Source: Saprospiraceae bacterium
GTDB lineage: Bacteria > Bacteroidota > Bacteroidia > Chitinophagales > Saprospiraceae
Direction of reading: 5' to 3'
Length of the DNA: 53,239 nucleotides
Assembly (NCBI GenBank): GCA_020846655.1
Contig: JADLDL010000050.1
Coordinates: 1-53,239, forward strand
The notes beneath the pieces were generated by a model. That model was not told the origin of the DNA, did no database searches, and saw only the letters and a list, made by a program, of their open reading frames with translations. Both the position numbers and the translations under genes were made by a program. How positions within the stretch are numbered: the stretch's first letter is position 1; every line of letters starts with the position of its first letter. Below are positions 51,570-53,239 of the stretch, one piece after another.

Positions 51570-52211
51570 ATGGAAAACATTCACCTCGGCATCATCGAAG
51601 ACGACCCGGTCATCCGGGAAAGCCTGGAAACCTATCTGGGCGCCCATCCGGCCCTGCAATTCAGCATCGTTGCCGGCAGCGTGGAAGAGTTCCTGGAAAA
51701 GGCCGACAAGCCCCTGCACCGGCCCAAGATGGATGTACTACTGCTCGATATCGGCTTGCCCGGCATGTCGGGCATCGAGGGCATCCGGCACATTCGGCAA
51801 AAATTTCCGGACACGGATATCGTCATGCTGACGACCTTCGAGGAGAATGACAAAATTTTCAAATCGCTGTGTTCGGGCGCCTGCTCCTACATTGCCAAGC
51901 GCACCCCTTTGTCGACCATCCAGGAAGCCATTTTCACCATCCACCGCGGCGGCTCGTTTATGTCGCCCTCCATCGCCCGCAAAGTGGTGCAGCATTTTAT
52001 GCCAAAAGTGCGCCAGGAAGACGACCTGCTCTCGCCCCGGCAGCAGCAGATTGTGGAGGGCCTGGTGGATGGCCTGAGTTACAAGCTCATCGCCGACAAA
52101 CTCAGCATTTCCATCGATACCGTGCGCGACCACATCAAGCGCATCTACCGGGCGCTGGAGGTGAACAGCAAAGCCGAGATCATCCGGAAAGCGCTCGACG
52201 GAGATATTTAG
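51570..52211 (+). CDS. NarL/LuxR-type response regulator
   Basis: The start at 51570 gives MENIHLGIIEDDPVIRESLE, a proper receiver start; upstream in-frame ATGs fall in repeats. The 213-residue protein has a receiver domain with Asp60 in DVLLLDIGLPGMSG, acidic residues EDD near the start, and MLTTFEEND and YIAKRTPL at the switch positions. A LuxR-type helix-turn-helix follows at about 150-210 (LSPRQQQIVEGLVDGLSYKL, SIDTVRDHIKRIYRALEVNS). No partner kinase is beside it, so it is an orphan here. Lys in YIAKRTPL and the Thr in LTT fit a functional receiver. Confidence 0.93.
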   Translation: MENIHLGIIEDDPVIRESLETYLGAHPALQFSIVAGSVEEFLEKADKPLHRPKMDVLLLDIGLPGMSGIEGIRHIRQKFPDTDIVMLTTFEENDKIFKSLCSGACSYIAKRTPLSTIQEAIFTIHRGGSFMSPSIARKVVQHFMPKVRQEDDLLSPRQQQIVEGLVDGLSYKLIADKLSISIDTVRDHIKRIYRALEVNSKAEIIRKALDGDI

Positions 52212-52371
52212 AGCATGTTGGGGATTTCTCTGCCGGACCAAAAACGGTTCTTTTTCCGTCAGTTTTCACCTTTTTTCAGTCACGTAGCCCCCACTATGCT
52301 CCTTCAAAAACTCGAAAATTGACGAAAAAAGCCCTCATTTTTGGCTCCAGCAGAAAACCCCCAACATGCTC
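52211..52371. repeat. Long imperfect inverted repeat behind the response regulator gene
   Basis: GAGCATGTTGGGG at 52211-52223 matches the inverted CCCCCAACATGCTC at 52358-52371. Similarity continues inward over about 75 bp with mismatches (for example CCGTCAGTTTTCACCTTTTT against its imperfect partner). The arm begins at the last base of the stop codon. It may terminate transcription and may be a decayed palindromic element. Confidence 0.7.
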
Positions 52372-52401
52372 TTAACCTTCTACATCAAGAAAACATAACC
52401 A

Positions 52402-53022
52402 ATGGCAACAATCCAAACCTTGCTTACCCTGAAAGAAGCCGAAGGCACCCGGCTCCAAGGCCCCCTGCCGGCCAGTCCCATCGCCAACTTTGCCGCCGCC
52501 GACATCAACACCCTCCTGGCCGGCACCAACCCCCAACCCGAAGGCATCCGCCTGCATTTTCAGAAAACAACAGACAACGCCACAGTGGGGCTCATCGCCG
52601 TCAGCCTGGGCCTGATCCTGGTGGATAATCCATCCGGCGGCACTTCGATCAGCAACATTGAAATGACTTCTTCCACCAAAAAGTACGTGCAGCGCGGCAG
52701 CCAGGGCAGCGGCGAACACAGTGCTTCGGAATACCGGGCCCTGTTTCCCAGCCTCAACGACAAATTTTCGGGCAACAACACCTGCGTCTTTTTCAGTCGC
52801 TTCGACCTGAAAAACATCCTGAACCAGGCCGGCGTGACCGGTATTGCTTTTTTCCCGGCCCGTATCCAGCGCACGTTTACCCCCGACACACCGGAACAGT
52901 TCGACACGCTCATCGCCGCCGGCATAAACGAGGCCGGACAGCCCGAGGGCAGCCTGCACATCCGCAGCGAACTGCCCTGCCCGCCCCATTGCGGCGACGA
53001 TTATCCGCCGAAAGACACGTGA
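52402..53022 (+). CDS. Unknown 206-aa protein with duplicated 3' end
   Basis: The protein starts MATIQTLLTLKEAEGTRLQG without a signal peptide and shows no motif that I recognise. It has an alternating hydrophobic stretch (VGLIAVSLGLILVDNPSGG, about 61-79) and ends with a Cys/Pro/His-rich tail (PCPPHCGDDYPPKDT). Segments such as CVFFSRFDLKNILNQAGVTG suggest a compact fold. The last 11 codons and stop lie inside a 105-bp unit that is repeated tandemly past the window edge. It stands alone between the response regulator gene and the array, and function cannot be guessed. Confidence 0.65.
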   Translation: MATIQTLLTLKEAEGTRLQGPLPASPIANFAAADINTLLAGTNPQPEGIRLHFQKTTDNATVGLIAVSLGLILVDNPSGGTSISNIEMTSSTKKYVQRGSQGSGEHSASEYRALFPSLNDKFSGNNTCVFFSRFDLKNILNQAGVTGIAFFPARIQRTFTPDTPEQFDTLIAAGINEAGQPEGSLHIRSELPCPPHCGDDYPPKDT

Positions 53023-53239
53023 AAAGGCAAAATGTAAAATGTAAAAGTCAAAATGTAAAAGGGTGGCTACGGGATGGTAAGCCCTTTGGCAGATTGCGGC
53101 GTCGATTATCCGCCGAAGGACACGTGAAAAGGCAAAATGTAAAATGTAAAAGTCAAAATGTAAAAGGGTGGCTACGGGATGGTAAGCCCTTTGGCAGATT
53201 GCGGCGTCGATTATCCGCCGAAGGACACGTGAAAAGGCA
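52988..53239. repeat. 105-bp tandem repeat running off the window
   Basis: Units start at 52988, 53093 and 53198, the third cut by the window end. Each carries the end of the 206-aa gene (TTATCCGCCGAA, ACACGTGA) plus AAAATGTAAAATGTAAAAG repeats and GGGTGGCTACGGGATGG. The period is divisible by three, but each unit contains stops. Confidence 0.9.

Noticed and set aside
1-53239. tRNA, rRNA, insertion sequences or integrase genes
   Set aside because: None was recognised on reading either strand; no cloverleaf search could be run, so a tRNA in an intergenic gap cannot be fully excluded.

Overview
The window looks like a GC-rich member of the Bacteroidota, most probably of the Saprospiraceae type. 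This rests on type IX secretion (T9SS) C-terminal sorting domains, SprB-type repeats, a hybrid two-component system, an ECF sigma/anti-sigma pair beside a CHAT protein, start sites without strong Shine-Dalgarno sequences, and several TAnnTTTG-type -7 promoter elements. The genus is inferred from these traits and was not checked by any search.

Region 1 (1-20703, minus strand) is a long operon for a phage-tail-like contractile injection system of the Afp/PVC/eCIS family. In transcription order it encodes: a PAAR spike tip; a 488-aa envelope protein; a membrane-anchored, catalytically degenerate GH18-like protein; a 98-aa membrane protein; a Pvc16/DUF4255 terminator cap; a 359-aa unknown; one sheath; two tube proteins; a DUF5908-like small protein; a LysM/CIS-tube protein; a VgrG-like spike; a gp25 wedge; a 1315-aa baseplate J-like protein; a fibre-like protein; a secreted protein with four-residue repeats; a 60-aa small protein; an 896-aa Afp12-like baseplate protein; and the start of the AAA+ ATPase, which runs off the left edge. 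A strong minus-strand hairpin plus T-tract lies just after the first tube gene and would let sheath and tube be made in excess over baseplate parts. No tape measure, tail-fibre tip or obvious toxin is inside the window; they may lie to the left. The four envelope proteins embedded in the operon are its most unusual aspect.

Region 2 (20704-29851) begins with a divergent promoter region and a 345-aa membrane protein. A repeat-dense interval follows (14-bp minisatellites, a giant nested palindrome, a possible 26-aa peptide), then a subtilisin-like protease without a signal peptide and a 1681-aa T9SS-exported SprB/HYR-repeat surface protein.

Region 3 (29852-37153) is a divergent regulatory locus. 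An ECF sigma factor and a membrane anti-sigma-like protein face a block encoding a tail-anchored exported protein, a secreted TPR-CHAT caspase-like protease and a bestrophin-family channel.

Region 4 (37154-53239) holds exported proteins and regulators: a papain-like protein whose catalytic Cys is Ala, a methyltransferase, a hybrid two-component sensor/AraC regulator, a decayed gene start, a 1262-aa repeat protein combining MopE-like metal-binding, dockerin-like and cohesin-like parts with a T9SS signal, a beta-propeller T9SS protein, a small lipoprotein, a NarL/LuxR response regulator that may be leaderless, and an unknown 206-aa protein whose 3' end is duplicated in a 105-bp tandem array reaching the window edge. 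No tRNA, rRNA, CRISPR array, transposase or integrase was recognised. At least four families of short dispersed repeats recur across the window.
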